Shown: positions 36,346-45,451, counted from the stretch's first letter. The stretch: DNA of 64,000 nt from Flavimobilis marinus (GCF_900113055.1 NZ_FONZ01000001.1:930001-994000); one strand, 5' to 3'. Program-made: numbers and translations. Notes: generated from the sequence alone by a model not told the origin.

Positions 36346-37674
36346 GTGCCGTGGAACCTACCGCTCATCGCGTCGGGGGAACCCGGCAGTGAGCTGACCG
36401 CCGGGCAGGAGGGCGCCGTCATCCGGCGCTCCGTCCTGCCCGGCGGGGTCCGGGTCCTCACGGAGTCCATGCCCGGACTTCGCTCGACCACCGTCGGTGC
36501 CTGGGTGGGTGTCGGCTCGCGCGACGAGACCGACGGTCACCACGGCGCGACGCACTTCCTCGAGCACCTGCTGTTCAAGGGCACCGCCCGGCGTTCCGCG
36601 ATGGACATCGCGGAGGCGTTCGACGAGGTCGGCGGCGAGGCGAACGCCGCCACCGGCAAGGAGCACACGTGCTACTACGCGCGGGTGCTCGACACCGACC
36701 TGCCGATGGCCGTGGACGTCATCAGCGACATGGTGACGTCGGCGAGCATCGACGCGGACGAGCTCGAGACCGAGCGTGGCGTGATCCTCGAGGAGATCGC
36801 CATGAACGACGACGACCCCTCGGACGTGGCGCACGAGGAGTTCGCCCAGGCCGTGCTCGGCGACCACCCGCTGGGGCGGCCGATCGGCGGCACGCCCGCC
36901 TCCATCCAGGCTGTCCCGCGGGACGCGGTCTGGGAGCACTACCAGTGGCACTACCGGCCTGAGACCCTCGTGGTCGCGGCCGCGGGCGGGGTGGACCACG
37001 ACGCGCTGTGCACCCAGGTCGTCGACGCGCTCGGCGCGGGCGGCTGGGAGCTGGACCCGTCGGCGCCCCCTCGCGCGCGCCGGGACGGTGCCGACGCCGT
37101 CGGCGTGGGTGCCCACGGCGCCGTCGAGCTCGAGGTGCACCGCCCCGTCGAGCAGGCGAACGTCATCCTGGGTTCGGTGGGCATCAGCGCTTCCGATGAC
37201 CGGCGGTTCACGCTCTCGGTGCTCAACGCGGCGCTGGGTGGGGGCATGTCCTCCCGGTTGTTCCAGGAGATCCGCGAGAAGCGAGGCCTGGCGTACTCGA
37301 CGTACTCGTTCGCCTCCGGGCACGCGGGCACCGGGGTGTTCGGCCTCTACGCCGGCTGCACGCCGGGCAAGGTCGACGAGGTCACCGCGCTGCTCGGGAG
37401 CGAGCTCGACCGGCTCGCGGACGGCGGGATCACGCAGGCGGAGCTGACGCGCAGCGTCGGCCAGCTGTGCGGCGGCATGGTGCTCGGGCTGGAGGACACC
37501 GGGTCGCGGATGAGTCGGCTCGGCAAGTCCGAGCTCGTCTCCGGCGAGCTCCTGTCCATCGCCGAGTCGCTCGACCGCATCCGGTCGGTCACGCTCGAGG
37601 ACGTGCAGACCCTGGCGAGCGAGCTAGCCGGTCGTCCTCGCACGGTCGTGCGTGTCGGGCCCTTCGCGGCCTGA
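36346..37674 (+). CDS. M16 family zinc peptidase
   Basis: A processing-peptidase-like M16 protein (442 aa). The inverted zinc motif is in THFLEHLLFKGT, with the downstream Glu in LETERGVILEEI. The C-terminal half carries the GMSSRLFQEIREKRGLAYS box. GTG 36346 begins one base after the pnp stop. Family members cut signal peptides or envelope fragments; the substrate here is unknown. The pnp-M16-dapB order is conserved in actinobacteria. Confidence 0.93.
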   Translation: MPWNLPLIASGEPGSELTAGQEGAVIRRSVLPGGVRVLTESMPGLRSTTVGAWVGVGSRDETDGHHGATHFLEHLLFKGTARRSAMDIAEAFDEVGGEANAATGKEHTCYYARVLDTDLPMAVDVISDMVTSASIDADELETERGVILEEIAMNDDDPSDVAHEEFAQAVLGDHPLGRPIGGTPASIQAVPRDAVWEHYQWHYRPETLVVAAAGGVDHDALCTQVVDALGAGGWELDPSAPPRARRDGADAVGVGAHGAVELEVHRPVEQANVILGSVGISASDDRRFTLSVLNAALGGGMSSRLFQEIREKRGLAYSTYSFASGHAGTGVFGLYAGCTPGKVDEVTALLGSELDRLADGGITQAELTRSVGQLCGGMVLGLEDTGSRMSRLGKSELVSGELLSIAESLDRIRSVTLEDVQTLASELAGRPRTVVRVGPFAA

Positions 37675-37687
37675 CCTTGAGGTGCCC

Positions 37688-37719
37688 GACGGCCCGTTCC
37701 CTCCAGGGGGCGGGCCGTC
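37688..37719 (+). terminator. Hairpin after the M16 gene
   Basis: GACGGCCCG (37688-37696) pairs with CGGGCCGTC (37711-37719) around a 14-nt loop. It ends the pnp-M16 unit before the dapB promoter. Confidence 0.65.
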
Positions 37720-37752
37720 GTCGTCCGCGCGGGGCCGGGCGTGCAGCACGGC

Positions 37753-37758
37753 TAGGGT
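37753..37758 (+). promoter_or_regulatory. -10 box of dapB, leaderless spacing
   Basis: TAGGGT followed by exactly 6 nt and GTG 37765. Confidence 0.55.
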
Positions 37759-37764
37759 GGTGCC

Positions 37765-38520
37765 GTGACTGACGTGATCAAGGTGGCCGTGCTCGGTGCG
37801 GCCGGACGCATGGGAACCACCGTCTGCGCTGCCGTCGAGGCAGCCCCTGACCTCGCGCTCGTGGCGCGGGTGGATGCCACGGACGACGTGGCCGCCGCGC
37901 TCCGCGACGCGAGTGCCGACGTCGTCGTGGACTTCACGGTGCCGTCCGCGACGGAGGCGAACGTGCACACCGCACTCGCGGCCGGGGCGCACGTCGTCGT
38001 CGGCACGACCGGCTGGACGCCCGAGCGCCTCGAACGGCTCGAGGAAGCGCTTGCCGCTCTGCCCGGACGTGGCGTCCTGATCGCGCCGAACTTCGGGCTG
38101 AGCGCGGTGCTGGCCATGACCCTCGCCGCGAAGGCGGCACGGTTCTTCGAGTCGGCGGAGGTCATCGAGCTGCACCACCCGGACAAGGTGGATGCGCCGA
38201 GCGGCACGGCTCGGCACACGGCGGCGGCGATCGCGGCGGCCCGCGGCGCGGCCGGTCTCGGCCCCAGCCCGGACGCGACGGAGTCCGGCTTCGACGCGCG
38301 CGGTGCGGACGTCGACGGCGTCCGGGTGCACGCGGTCCGGCTCCGCGGTCTGGTCGCGCACGAGGAGGTGCTGCTGGGCAACCCGGGCGAGCAGCTCGTC
38401 ATCCGGCAGGACTCGTTCGACCGCACGTCCTTCATGCCGGGTGTCCTGCTCGCCGTGCGCAAGGTCGGCGGACGCCCCGGTCTGACGGTCGGCCTCGAGC
38501 ACGTCATGGACCTCGACTGA
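37765..38520 (+). CDS. dapB: 4-Hydroxy-tetrahydrodipicolinate reductase
   Basis: DapB (251 aa) reduces the DapA product with NAD(P)H toward diaminopimelate and lysine. The nucleotide motif GAAGRMG is at the N-terminus. The substrate motif ELHHPDKVDAPSGTA is intact, and the protein ends LEHVMDLD. GTG 37765 has a TAGGGT box exactly 6 nt upstream. It overlaps the next membrane protein gene by one base. dapA lies 4.3 kb downstream. Confidence 0.96.
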   Translation: MTDVIKVAVLGAAGRMGTTVCAAVEAAPDLALVARVDATDDVAAALRDASADVVVDFTVPSATEANVHTALAAGAHVVVGTTGWTPERLERLEEALAALPGRGVLIAPNFGLSAVLAMTLAAKAARFFESAEVIELHHPDKVDAPSGTARHTAAAIAAARGAAGLGPSPDATESGFDARGADVDGVRVHAVRLRGLVAHEEVLLGNPGEQLVIRQDSFDRTSFMPGVLLAVRKVGGRPGLTVGLEHVMDLD

Positions 38521-38972
38521 TGGCACGGCCGCGCCGCGGGCTCGTGCCCGCGCTCGCGCTCACCGCGCTGCTCGTCCTGTACACCTGGGCCGTGGCGACG
38601 CGGGGAGTCGCCCTGGTGCGGACCGGCGACCCGGCCGGCATCGGCATCGGAGCGGCGGTCCTGGTGGTCCCCCTCGTCGTGATCGGGCTGATCGCCCGCG
38701 AGTGGCTGCTCGCGACCCGCGTGCAGCAGATGGCGGACGAGCTCGCCGAGGCGGGCGAGCTCCCCGTGGACACGCTGCTCCGGTCGCCCGGAGGACGGAT
38801 CGACCGGGCGGCCGCGGACGAGGCGTTCGGGACCGCCCGCGCGGCCGCCGAGCGTGACGACGCGGGGTGGCGCGAGTGGTACCACCTGGCGTTCGCCTAC
38901 GACGCCGCGGGCGACCGTCGCCGCGCACGGCACGCGCTGCGCACGGCCGCGGCGCTGCGCAAGACGGCCTAG
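38520..38972 (+). CDS. Small membrane protein with helical tail
   Basis: A 150-residue protein of unknown function. Two membrane segments (ALALTALLVLYTWAVATR and GIGAAVLVVPLVVIGLI) precede a soluble tail of about 80 residues with a TPR-like helix pair (WYHLAFAYDAAGDRRRARHALRTA). The start overlaps the dapB stop as TGATG, so expression is coupled. The stop shares a CTAG palindrome with the convergent acetyltransferase gene. Confidence 0.8.
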   Translation: MARPRRGLVPALALTALLVLYTWAVATRGVALVRTGDPAGIGIGAAVLVVPLVVIGLIAREWLLATRVQQMADELAEAGELPVDTLLRSPGGRIDRAAADEAFGTARAAAERDDAGWREWYHLAFAYDAAGDRRRARHALRTAAALRKTA

Positions 38973-39478
38973 AGCGTCGCGGACCAGCGCGACTCGCGCA
39001 CCTCGCGCTCGCCGGCCGCGAGCGTCCGCGTCCGCCCGCTCGGGCCGAGCCCGGCTCCGGCGAAGAACTGCTCGCGCGCCGCGTCGCCGTCGAGGATCCA
39101 GGTCACGACCTCCTCGGCGCGGTCTGTGCGCAGCCGGTCGACCGCCGCGGAGAGCAGCCGGGACCCGTGGCCCTGGCGCTGTGCGGCAGGCTCGACCTCG
39201 AGGGCGAGGATCTGTCCGGGCGCGACGGCGGCGAAGCCGACCACGACAGGTCCGGCGCACGCGACGAGCACTGCGAAGCCGGGCCCCGGGGGGGCGGTGA
39301 TCGCGGTCGCCCACTGGGCCGCCATGCGCGGCTCGTCGAGCAGGTCGACGACCGCGTCGCCCAGGGTCGCCGCGTGCGCCGTGCGCCACGCGCTGACCTG
39401 CACGCGCGTCATGGCCACCTCGTCCCCGGCGACGGCGGGGCGGACGGAGACGTCTGCGGTCTCGGTGAAAAGGGCCAT
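38969..39478 (-). CDS. GNAT family acetyltransferase
   Basis: A 169-residue GNAT-fold protein. The acetyl-CoA loop is VEPAAQRQGHGSRLLSAA. The substrate is unknown. ATG 39478 has TAGGGT exactly 6 nt upstream on the minus strand, so it probably has its own leaderless promoter even though gabD is on the same strand 20 bp away. The stop overlaps the converging gene by 4 bp. Confidence 0.85.
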   Translation of the reverse strand: MALFTETADVSVRPAVAGDEVAMTRVQVSAWRTAHAATLGDAVVDLLDEPRMAAQWATAITAPPGPGFAVLVACAGPVVVGFAAVAPGQILALEVEPAAQRQGHGSRLLSAAVDRLRTDRAEEVVTWILDGDAAREQFFAGAGLGPSGRTRTLAAGEREVRESRWSATL

Positions 39479-39484
39479 GGGCCG

Positions 39485-39490
39485 ACCCTA
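39485..39490 (-). promoter_or_regulatory. -10 box of the GNAT gene, leaderless spacing
   Basis: TAGGGT on the minus strand, exactly 6 nt before ATG 39478. Confidence 0.5.
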
Positions 39491-39498
39491 CCTGCGCG

Positions 39499-40944
39499 TC
39501 AGCACGCCACGTAGACGGTCTCGAGGTACTCCGCGAGCCCGGCGTGCCCGCCCTCGCGGCCCAAGCCGGACATCTTGGTGCCCCCGAACGGCGCCGTCGC
39601 GTCGGACACCAGCCCGCGGTTGAGGCCGATCATGCCCGCGTCCAGCTGCTGGGTGAGGCGCGTCGCCCGGTCGAGGTCACGGGTCCACGCGTAGGCGACC
39701 AGGCCCTCGTCGGTCGCGTTGGCGAGCGCGAGTCCCTCGTCATCAGATCCGAAGGTCACGACCGGGGCGACGGGCCCGAAGATCTCGGTGCCCAGCAGAT
39801 CGGCGTCGGGCGCGACGCCGGCCAGGACGGTAGGGGAGAAGAAGTGCCCGGCACCGTCGCGGGGAGCGTCGCCCCCGGTCATCACGCGAGCCCCGCCGGC
39901 GCGTCCCGCGGCCACCACCTCGTGCATGTGGTCCACCGCGCGGGCGTCGATGAGCGGACCGACCTGGGCGCCGTGCCGACCGTCGCCCACCTCCAGCGCC
40001 GCGAACGCCGCGGTCAGCCGGTCCGTGAACTCGTCCGCGACGCCGGCCTGGACGTAGAACCGGTTCGCGGCGACGCAGGTCTGGCCTGCATTGCGCATCT
40101 TGGCGACCAGCGCCCCGGACACGGCAGCGTCGAGGTCCGCGTCGTCGAGCACGAGGAACGGCGCGTTCCCGCCGAGCTCCATCGACGTGCGCAGCACCCC
40201 GTCGGCCGCGGTGCGCAGGAGCTGCTGACCGACCGCCGTCGACCCGGTGAACGACAGCTTGCGCAGCCGACGGTCGCCCATGACGGCCGCGGAGAGGTCG
40301 CTCGCGCTGCTCGTCGGGACGACGTTGAGCACGCCCGTCGGCAGGCCGCGCTCCGTCAGGTGCCGCAGGACGACGTCGGCGAACAGGGCCGTCGTGAGCG
40401 GCGTCGGGCTCGCGGGCTTCACGACGACCGTGCACCCCGCGGCGAGCGCAGGCGCGATCTTGCGGGTCGCCATCGCGAGCGGGAAGTTCCACGGGGTCAC
40501 GAGCAGGGCGGGGCCGACCGGTCGGCTGTGCACGAGCTGCGTCCCGCCGGCGGGCGCGGGGCGCGCGAGGCCGGGGAGGCGGACAGCCTCCTCGGCGAAC
40601 CAGCGCACGAAGTCGGCGCCGTACGCAACCTCTCCCCGCGCCTCGTCGAGCGGCTTGCCGCACTCCGCGGTGATCAGCGCGGCGAACTCGTCGGTGCGTC
40701 CGACCACCTCGTCGTACACCGCGCGGAGCAGGTCGGCGCGGTCGCGGGGTGTCGTCTCGCGCCACCGCTGCGCACTCGCCACCGCCGCGTCGAGCGCAGC
40801 GACGCCGTCCTCGGGGCGCGCGTCGCAGACCTCGGCGACCACCTCGAGCGTCGCGGGGTCTTCGACGGCGAAGGTGCCGCGTCCCGCGGGACGGGTCCAC
40901 GCGCCGTCGATCAGCAGGCCGGTGAGCGGTGAGTCGGTGTCCAT
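39499..40944 (-). CDS. gabD: NAD(P)-dependent succinate-semialdehyde dehydrogenase
   Basis: An aldehyde dehydrogenase (481 aa) most like the GabD group. The catalytic Glu is in MELGGNAPFLV and the catalytic Cys in NAGQTCVAANRF. The NAD region PWNFPLAMATRKIAPALAAG and the C-terminal FGGTKMSGLGREGG support the group. It would oxidise succinate semialdehyde to succinate; related semialdehydes are possible. ATG 40944 follows GATACT by exactly 6 nt. Confidence 0.88.
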   Translation of the reverse strand: MDTDSPLTGLLIDGAWTRPAGRGTFAVEDPATLEVVAEVCDARPEDGVAALDAAVASAQRWRETTPRDRADLLRAVYDEVVGRTDEFAALITAECGKPLDEARGEVAYGADFVRWFAEEAVRLPGLARPAPAGGTQLVHSRPVGPALLVTPWNFPLAMATRKIAPALAAGCTVVVKPASPTPLTTALFADVVLRHLTERGLPTGVLNVVPTSSASDLSAAVMGDRRLRKLSFTGSTAVGQQLLRTAADGVLRTSMELGGNAPFLVLDDADLDAAVSGALVAKMRNAGQTCVAANRFYVQAGVADEFTDRLTAAFAALEVGDGRHGAQVGPLIDARAVDHMHEVVAAGRAGGARVMTGGDAPRDGAGHFFSPTVLAGVAPDADLLGTEIFGPVAPVVTFGSDDEGLALANATDEGLVAYAWTRDLDRATRLTQQLDAGMIGLNRGLVSDATAPFGGTKMSGLGREGGHAGLAEYLETVYVAC

Positions 40945-40950
40945 CTGCCG

Positions 40951-40956
40951 AGTATC
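40951..40956 (-). promoter_or_regulatory. -10 box of gabD, leaderless spacing
   Basis: GATACT on the minus strand, exactly 6 nt before ATG 40944. Confidence 0.45.
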
Positions 40957-41068
40957 GGCCGACGCCGGCCTGATCGCGACCTGCCCGGGTGTCGGGTCGC
41001 GCGCCTCGTGTGGGATGGTCTGACATGCACGCGGCTACGCAGGCCGCGGGGACGACGGAGGGGAACCC

Positions 41069-41893
41069 ATGCTGGTGGACGAGCGCTCGACGCCTGCGGT
41101 GTGCACCGCGTACGAGGACCTGTTGCGGCACGTGCTGGCCCACGGCACCGCGAAGTCCGACCGCACGGGCACGGGTACGCGCAGCGTGTTCGGTCACCAG
41201 ATGCGGTTCGACCTCGCCCAGGGGTTCCCGCTCGTCACGACCAAGCGGGTGCACCTGCGGTCGATCGTGGGAGAGCTCCTGTGGTTCCTGCGCGGTGACT
41301 CGAACGTGCGCTGGCTGCAGGAGCACGGGGTGCGCATCTGGAACGAGTGGGCGGACGACGACGGCGAGCTGGGCCCGGTCTACGGCGTGCAGTGGCGGTC
41401 GTGGCCCACGCCCGACGGCGGGCACATCGACCAGATCGCCCGCGTCCTCGAGCAGCTCAGGAGCGACCCGGACTCGCGCCGAATCATCGTCTCGGCCTGG
41501 AACGTCGCCGAGCTCGACACGATGGCCCTCGCCCCGTGCCACGCGTTCTTCCAGTTCTACGTGGCGGACGGCCGGCTCTCGTGCCAGCTCTACCAGCGGT
41601 CCGCGGACCTCTTCCTCGGGGTGCCGTTCAACATCGCCTCGTACGCCCTCCTGACCCACATGATCGCCCAGCAGACGGGGCTCGAGGTCGGGGACCTTGT
41701 GTGGACCGGCGGCGACTGTCACATCTACGACAACCACGTCGCGCAGGTCACGGAGCAGCTGGCCCGCGAGCCGTACCCCTTCCCGCAGCTGCGCCTGCGC
41801 CGGGCCGCGTCGCTGTTCGAGTACGACTTCGACGACGTCGTGGTCGAGGGCTACCAGCACCACCCGGCCATCGCGGCGCCGGTCGCGGTCTGA
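41069..41893 (+). CDS. thyA: Thymidylate synthase
   Basis: ThyA (274 aa) makes dTMP from dUMP with methylene-tetrahydrofolate. The catalytic Cys is in [31 protein letters not shown], the dUMP contacts [21 protein letters not shown], and HIYDNHVAQ are intact. GGAGG lies before ATG 41069. Its TGA directly abuts the convergent deacetylase TGA with no base between. No dihydrofolate reductase gene is adjacent. Confidence 0.96.
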   Translation: MLVDERSTPAVCTAYEDLLRHVLAHGTAKSDRTGTGTRSVFGHQMRFDLAQGFPLVTTKRVHLRSIVGELLWFLRGDSNVRWLQEHGVRIWNEWADDDGELGPVYGVQWRSWPTPDGGHIDQIARVLEQLRSDPDSRRIIVSAWNVAELDTMALAPCHAFFQFYVADGRLSCQLYQRSADLFLGVPFNIASYALLTHMIAQQTGLEVGDLVWTGGDCHIYDNHVAQVTEQLAREPYPFPQLRLRRAASLFEYDFDDVVVEGYQHHPAIAAPVAV

Positions 41894-42709
41894 TCAGGCG
41901 GTCGGCGCGTCCAGCAGCGCGGACGTCGTCACGAACCGGTAGCCGTCGCCGCTGAGGCTAGCCACGAGCCGGTCCACGGCCACGTAGAGCGACTCGGCCG
42001 GGGTGGAGCGTCCGTCGTGGCAGAGCATGATCATGCCCGCCGTCGCACAGCTCAGGTTGTGGTCGACCTTCCGCTCGGCGCCGTCGGTGGGCAGGTGGTG
42101 GGACCAGAGGGCGACGCGGTAGCCGAGCTCCGCGGCGACGAAGAGCCCGGGCGCGTCGATCCGCCCCCAGGGTGGCCGGACGAGCGTCGGTGCGGCGCCG
42201 GTGGCTGCCTCGATGGCGTCGTGCGTCCGCACGAGGTTGTCCCGGAGGTCCGCCGCGGGCAGGTCCGTCAGGTCGCGGTGGCCCCAGCCGTGGTTGGCCA
42301 CCTCGTGGCCGGCGGCCACGACGTCACGAGCGACGCCGGGGTGGCGTTCGACGGCGTCCCCCAGCTGGAAGAAGGTGGCGCGAGCGTCGTGCCGTGCGAG
42401 CACGTCGAGCACGCGGGGGGTCCACCGCGGATCCGGGCCGTCGTCGAACGTGAGGGAGACCAGGCGCTCGGCCGGCTGGGCGCGCCACACGACCTGGGCG
42501 GCGACGGCCGAGGCGACGGTCTCGGGCCGTGGCGAGACGCGGTGGGTCGGGCTCTTGCGGCGGCTCTGCGCCGCTCGTGCCTCCTCGGCCGCAAAGACGG
42601 TCAGGCCAGCGGCGAGCGCGCTCACGCCCGACGTCGTCAGCAGGCGTCGCCGGGTGAGGCCGGGTGCCGCCTCGCTGGTGGGGCGGTCGTCTGTCTGCTG
42701 GTCGGGCAC
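41894..42709 (-). CDS. Polysaccharide deacetylase family protein, Tat-like signal
   Basis: A 271-residue NodB-homology protein, probably secreted. TRRRLLTTSG followed by a hydrophobic stretch resembles a Tat signal. The NodB motifs LTFDDGPDPRWT (catalytic base Asp), ANHGWGHRD (metal His pair) and RPPWGRID are seen. It may deacetylate peptidoglycan or chitin-like sugars. GTG 42709 lies 8 nt after TACGCT; longer upstream frames lack family sequence. Confidence 0.85.
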   Translation of the reverse strand: MPDQQTDDRPTSEAAPGLTRRRLLTTSGVSALAAGLTVFAAEEARAAQSRRKSPTHRVSPRPETVASAVAAQVVWRAQPAERLVSLTFDDGPDPRWTPRVLDVLARHDARATFFQLGDAVERHPGVARDVVAAGHEVANHGWGHRDLTDLPAADLRDNLVRTHDAIEAATGAAPTLVRPPWGRIDAPGLFVAAELGYRVALWSHHLPTDGAERKVDHNLSCATAGMIMLCHDGRSTPAESLYVAVDRLVASLSGDGYRFVTTSALLDAPTA

Positions 42710-42717
42710 GAGACGCG

Positions 42718-42723
42718 AGCGTA
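42718..42723 (-). promoter_or_regulatory. -10 box of the deacetylase gene
   Basis: TACGCT on the minus strand, 8 nt before GTG 42709. Confidence 0.4.
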
Positions 42724-42782
42724 GCGGAGCGCGGCGTCGCGCGGGTGCGCGAGACGGCGCGTGGCGGGCCGCACGTGCGCGG

Positions 42783-42788
42783 TAGGTT
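42783..42788 (+). promoter_or_regulatory. -10 box of dapA, leaderless spacing
   Basis: TAGGTT followed by exactly 6 nt and ATG 42795. Confidence 0.55.
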
Positions 42789-42794
42789 GTCCCC

Positions 42795-43709
42795 ATGGTT
42801 GCGCGCCCCGTCCCGAACCGTCCGTTCGGTGCTGTCCTGACCGCGATGGTCACGCCGATGTCGATCGACGGATCGCTCGATCTCGACGCCGCGGTGGCCC
42901 TGGCCCGTCACCTCGTGGACCACGGCCACGACGGTCTGGTGCTCAACGGCACCACCGGCGAGTCCCCGACGACCCACGCCCCGGAGAAGGCCGAGCTCGT
43001 CCGGGCGGTCGTCGACGCCGTCGGCGACCGTGCCCACGTGATCGCTGGCGCGGGCTCCAACGACACGGCGCACGCGGTGCGCATGGCCGAGAACGCGGCC
43101 GACGCCGGTGCGCACGGCCTCCTCGTGGTCAGCCCGTACTACTCGCGGCCCAGCCAGGAGGGCCTGGTCCGGCACACGCTCGCCGTCGCCGAGTCCACGG
43201 ACCTCCCGGTGATGCTGTACGACGTGCCGGGCCGCACCGGCGTCCGCTTCGCGCCCGCGACCATCGCGCGCCTCGCCGAGCACGACGCCGTCGTGGCCAT
43301 CAAGGACGCCACGGGCGACCTGTACTCCGCCGCGACGCTGATCGCGCGCACGGGCCTCGCCTGGTACTGCGGCGACGACTCGCTGTACCTGGCCTACCTG
43401 GCGCACGGCGCTGCAGGCGTCGTGAGCGTCGCGGGGCACGTCGTCGGCCCCCAGCTCGCCGCGCTCACGCAGGCGTTCGACGCCGGAGACCACGCCCGGG
43501 CCACCGAGATCCTCGTGGAGATCGCGCCCGCGATCGACGCGGTGAACGCGGCGGGCTTCCAGGCGGTCATGGCCAAGGCGGCTCTCGAGCTGCTCGGTCT
43601 CGTCCCCGGCCGCACCCTGCGGCTGCCCCAGGTCGCGGCCACCGACGACGACGTCGCCGTCGTGCGCGCCGGCCTGGTCGCCGCCGGGCTGCTCGCGCAG
43701 TCCCACTGA
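42795..43709 (+). CDS. dapA: 4-Hydroxy-tetrahydrodipicolinate synthase
   Basis: DapA (304 aa), a TIM-barrel aldolase condensing pyruvate with aspartate semialdehyde. The motifs LNGTTGESPTTH, the catalytic Tyr in YYSRPSQEGL/LYDVPGRTG, and the Schiff-base Lys near residue 170 (VAIKDATGD) are present. ATG 42795 follows TAGGTT by exactly 6 nt. RNase J starts 10 bp downstream, as in other actinobacteria, so the two likely share a transcript. Confidence 0.96.
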   Translation: MVARPVPNRPFGAVLTAMVTPMSIDGSLDLDAAVALARHLVDHGHDGLVLNGTTGESPTTHAPEKAELVRAVVDAVGDRAHVIAGAGSNDTAHAVRMAENAADAGAHGLLVVSPYYSRPSQEGLVRHTLAVAESTDLPVMLYDVPGRTGVRFAPATIARLAEHDAVVAIKDATGDLYSAATLIARTGLAWYCGDDSLYLAYLAHGAAGVVSVAGHVVGPQLAALTQAFDAGDHARATEILVEIAPAIDAVNAAGFQAVMAKAALELLGLVPGRTLRLPQVAATDDDVAVVRAGLVAAGLLAQSH

Positions 43710-43719
43710 GAGGTACCCC

Positions 43720-45405
43720 ATGAGCCACCCGCACCCCGAGCTCCCGCTGCCGCCCGCCCTCGTGGACCGCGGCACCCGGGTGGTCGCCCTCGGCGGCCTG
43801 GGCGAGATCGGCCGCAACATGGCCGTGCTCGAGCACCAGGGCCGGCTCCTGATCATCGACTGCGGGGTGCTGTTCCCCGAGGACCACCAGCCCGGCGTGG
43901 ACCTGATCCTGCCCGACTTCGACTACATCGCCGACCGCATGGACGACGTCGAGGCGATCATCCTGACGCACGGGCACGAGGATCACATCGGGGGAGTGCC
44001 GTACCTGCTGCGGCTCCGGCAGGACATCCCCGTGCTGGGGTCCCAGCTGACGCTGGCGTTCGTCGAGGCCAAGCTCAAGGAGCACCGCATCACGCCGGTG
44101 ACGTACGCGGTCAAGGAGGGCCAGCGCGAGCAGCTGGGGAAGTTCGAGGTCGAGTTCGTCGCCGTGAACCACTCGATCCCCGACGCGCTCGCCGTCGCCG
44201 TGACGACCACCTCCGGCACCATCCTGCACACGGGTGACTTCAAGATGGACCAGCTCCCGCTGGACGGGAGGATCACCGACCTGCGCGCGTTCGCGCGGCT
44301 GGGTGAGAAGGGGGTAGACCTGTTCATGGTCGACTCCACCAACGCGGAGGTGCCGGGGTTCGTCACGCCCGAGCGCGAGATCGGTCCGGTGCTCGACCGG
44401 GTGTTCGAGCAGGCGCAGAAGACCATCGTGGTCGCGTCCTTCGCCTCCCACGTGCACCGCGTGCAGCAGGTGCTCGACGCCGCGCACGCCCACGGCCGGC
44501 GCGTCGCCTTCGTCGGGCGCTCGATGGTCCGCAACATGGGCATCGCCGCCGAGCTGGGGTACCTCAGGGTGCCCGACGGGCTGCTCGTCGACATCAAGAA
44601 GATCGACGCGCTGCGCGAGAACGAGCTCGTCCTGATGTGCACGGGTTCCCAGGGTGAGCCCATGGCAGCGCTCAGCCGGATCGCGAACCGCGACCACCGC
44701 GTGTCGGTCGGTCCGGGGGACACCGTGATCCTCGCCTCTTCCCTGATCCCGGGGAACGAGAACTCGGTCTACCGGGTCATCAACGGGCTGACGCGGCTGG
44801 GTGCGAAGGTCGTGCACGGTGGCAACGCCAAGGTTCACGTGTCGGGGCACGCCTCGGCCGGCGAGCTGCTCTATTGCTACAACATCCTGCGCCCGCGCAA
44901 CGTGATGCCCGTGCACGGCGAGGTGCGCCACCTCGTCGCGAACGGGGCCCTTGCGGTAGCCGCCGGGGTCGACCCGAAGCGCGTCGTGCTCGCCGAGGAC
45001 GGCGTCGTCATCGACCTGGTCGACGGCGAGGCGAGCATCGTGGGGGCGGTGCCGTGCGGTTACGTCTACGTGGACGGCTCGAGCGTGGGCGAGCTCACGG
45101 ACGTGGAGCTCAAGGACCGACGCATCCTGGGCGAGGAGGGGTTCATCTCGCTGTTCGCGGTCGTCGACTCAGCCACGGGCAAGGTGCTCGCCGGGCCGGA
45201 GATCCACGCGCGCGGGTTCGCTGAGGACGACGCGGTGTTCGACGAGATCATCCCGCAGCTCACGAGCGCCCTCGAGGAGGCTGCGGCGGCGGGGAGCGCG
45301 GACACCCATCAGCTCCAGCAGGTGATGCGACGGGTCGTCGGACGCTGGGTGTCCGGCCGGCTGCGCCGCAAGCCGATGATCATCCCGGTCGTCGTCGAGG
45401 CCTGA
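43720..45405 (+). CDS. rnj: Ribonuclease J
   Basis: RNase J (561 aa), a metallo-beta-lactamase/beta-CASP nuclease with endo- and 5'-3' exonuclease activity. The zinc motif HGHEDHIGG, LHTGDFKMD, the CASP boxes (LMCTGSQGEP, HVSGHASAGE) and VMPVHGEVRHL are visible. GAGAGGTACCCC precedes ATG 43720. With pnp and rny in this window it covers the main mRNA decay nucleases. Confidence 0.95.
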   Translation: MSHPHPELPLPPALVDRGTRVVALGGLGEIGRNMAVLEHQGRLLIIDCGVLFPEDHQPGVDLILPDFDYIADRMDDVEAIILTHGHEDHIGGVPYLLRLRQDIPVLGSQLTLAFVEAKLKEHRITPVTYAVKEGQREQLGKFEVEFVAVNHSIPDALAVAVTTTSGTILHTGDFKMDQLPLDGRITDLRAFARLGEKGVDLFMVDSTNAEVPGFVTPEREIGPVLDRVFEQAQKTIVVASFASHVHRVQQVLDAAHAHGRRVAFVGRSMVRNMGIAAELGYLRVPDGLLVDIKKIDALRENELVLMCTGSQGEPMAALSRIANRDHRVSVGPGDTVILASSLIPGNENSVYRVINGLTRLGAKVVHGGNAKVHVSGHASAGELLYCYNILRPRNVMPVHGEVRHLVANGALAVAAGVDPKRVVLAEDGVVIDLVDGEASIVGAVPCGYVYVDGSSVGELTDVELKDRRILGEEGFISLFAVVDSATGKVLAGPEIHARGFAEDDAVFDEIIPQLTSALEEAAAAGSADTHQLQQVMRRVVGRWVSGRLRRKPMIIPVVVEA

Positions 45406-45412
45406 CACACGT

Positions 45413-45442
45413 CGCCGGGTGCCTCGGATCGCCGCCCCGGCG
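45413..45442 (+). terminator. Possible hairpin after rnj
   Basis: CGCCGGG (45413-45419) can pair with CCCGGCG (45436-45442), 8 bp after the rnj stop and just before the ftsK -10. Only 7 bp with a 16-nt loop, so weak. Confidence 0.3.
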
Positions 45443-45445
45443 CGG

Positions 45446-45451
45446 TAGCGT
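45446..45451 (+). promoter_or_regulatory. -10 box of ftsK
   Basis: TAGCGT followed by 9 nt and ATG 45461, giving a leader of at most about 3 nt. Confidence 0.4.

Noticed and set aside
33843-36491. Minus-strand open frame of 882 codons
   Set aside because: Antisense shadow of pnp.
41025-41068. Upstream ATG as an earlier thyA start
   Set aside because: It is out of frame with thyA by one base; the GGAGG-preceded ATG 41069 matches the family.
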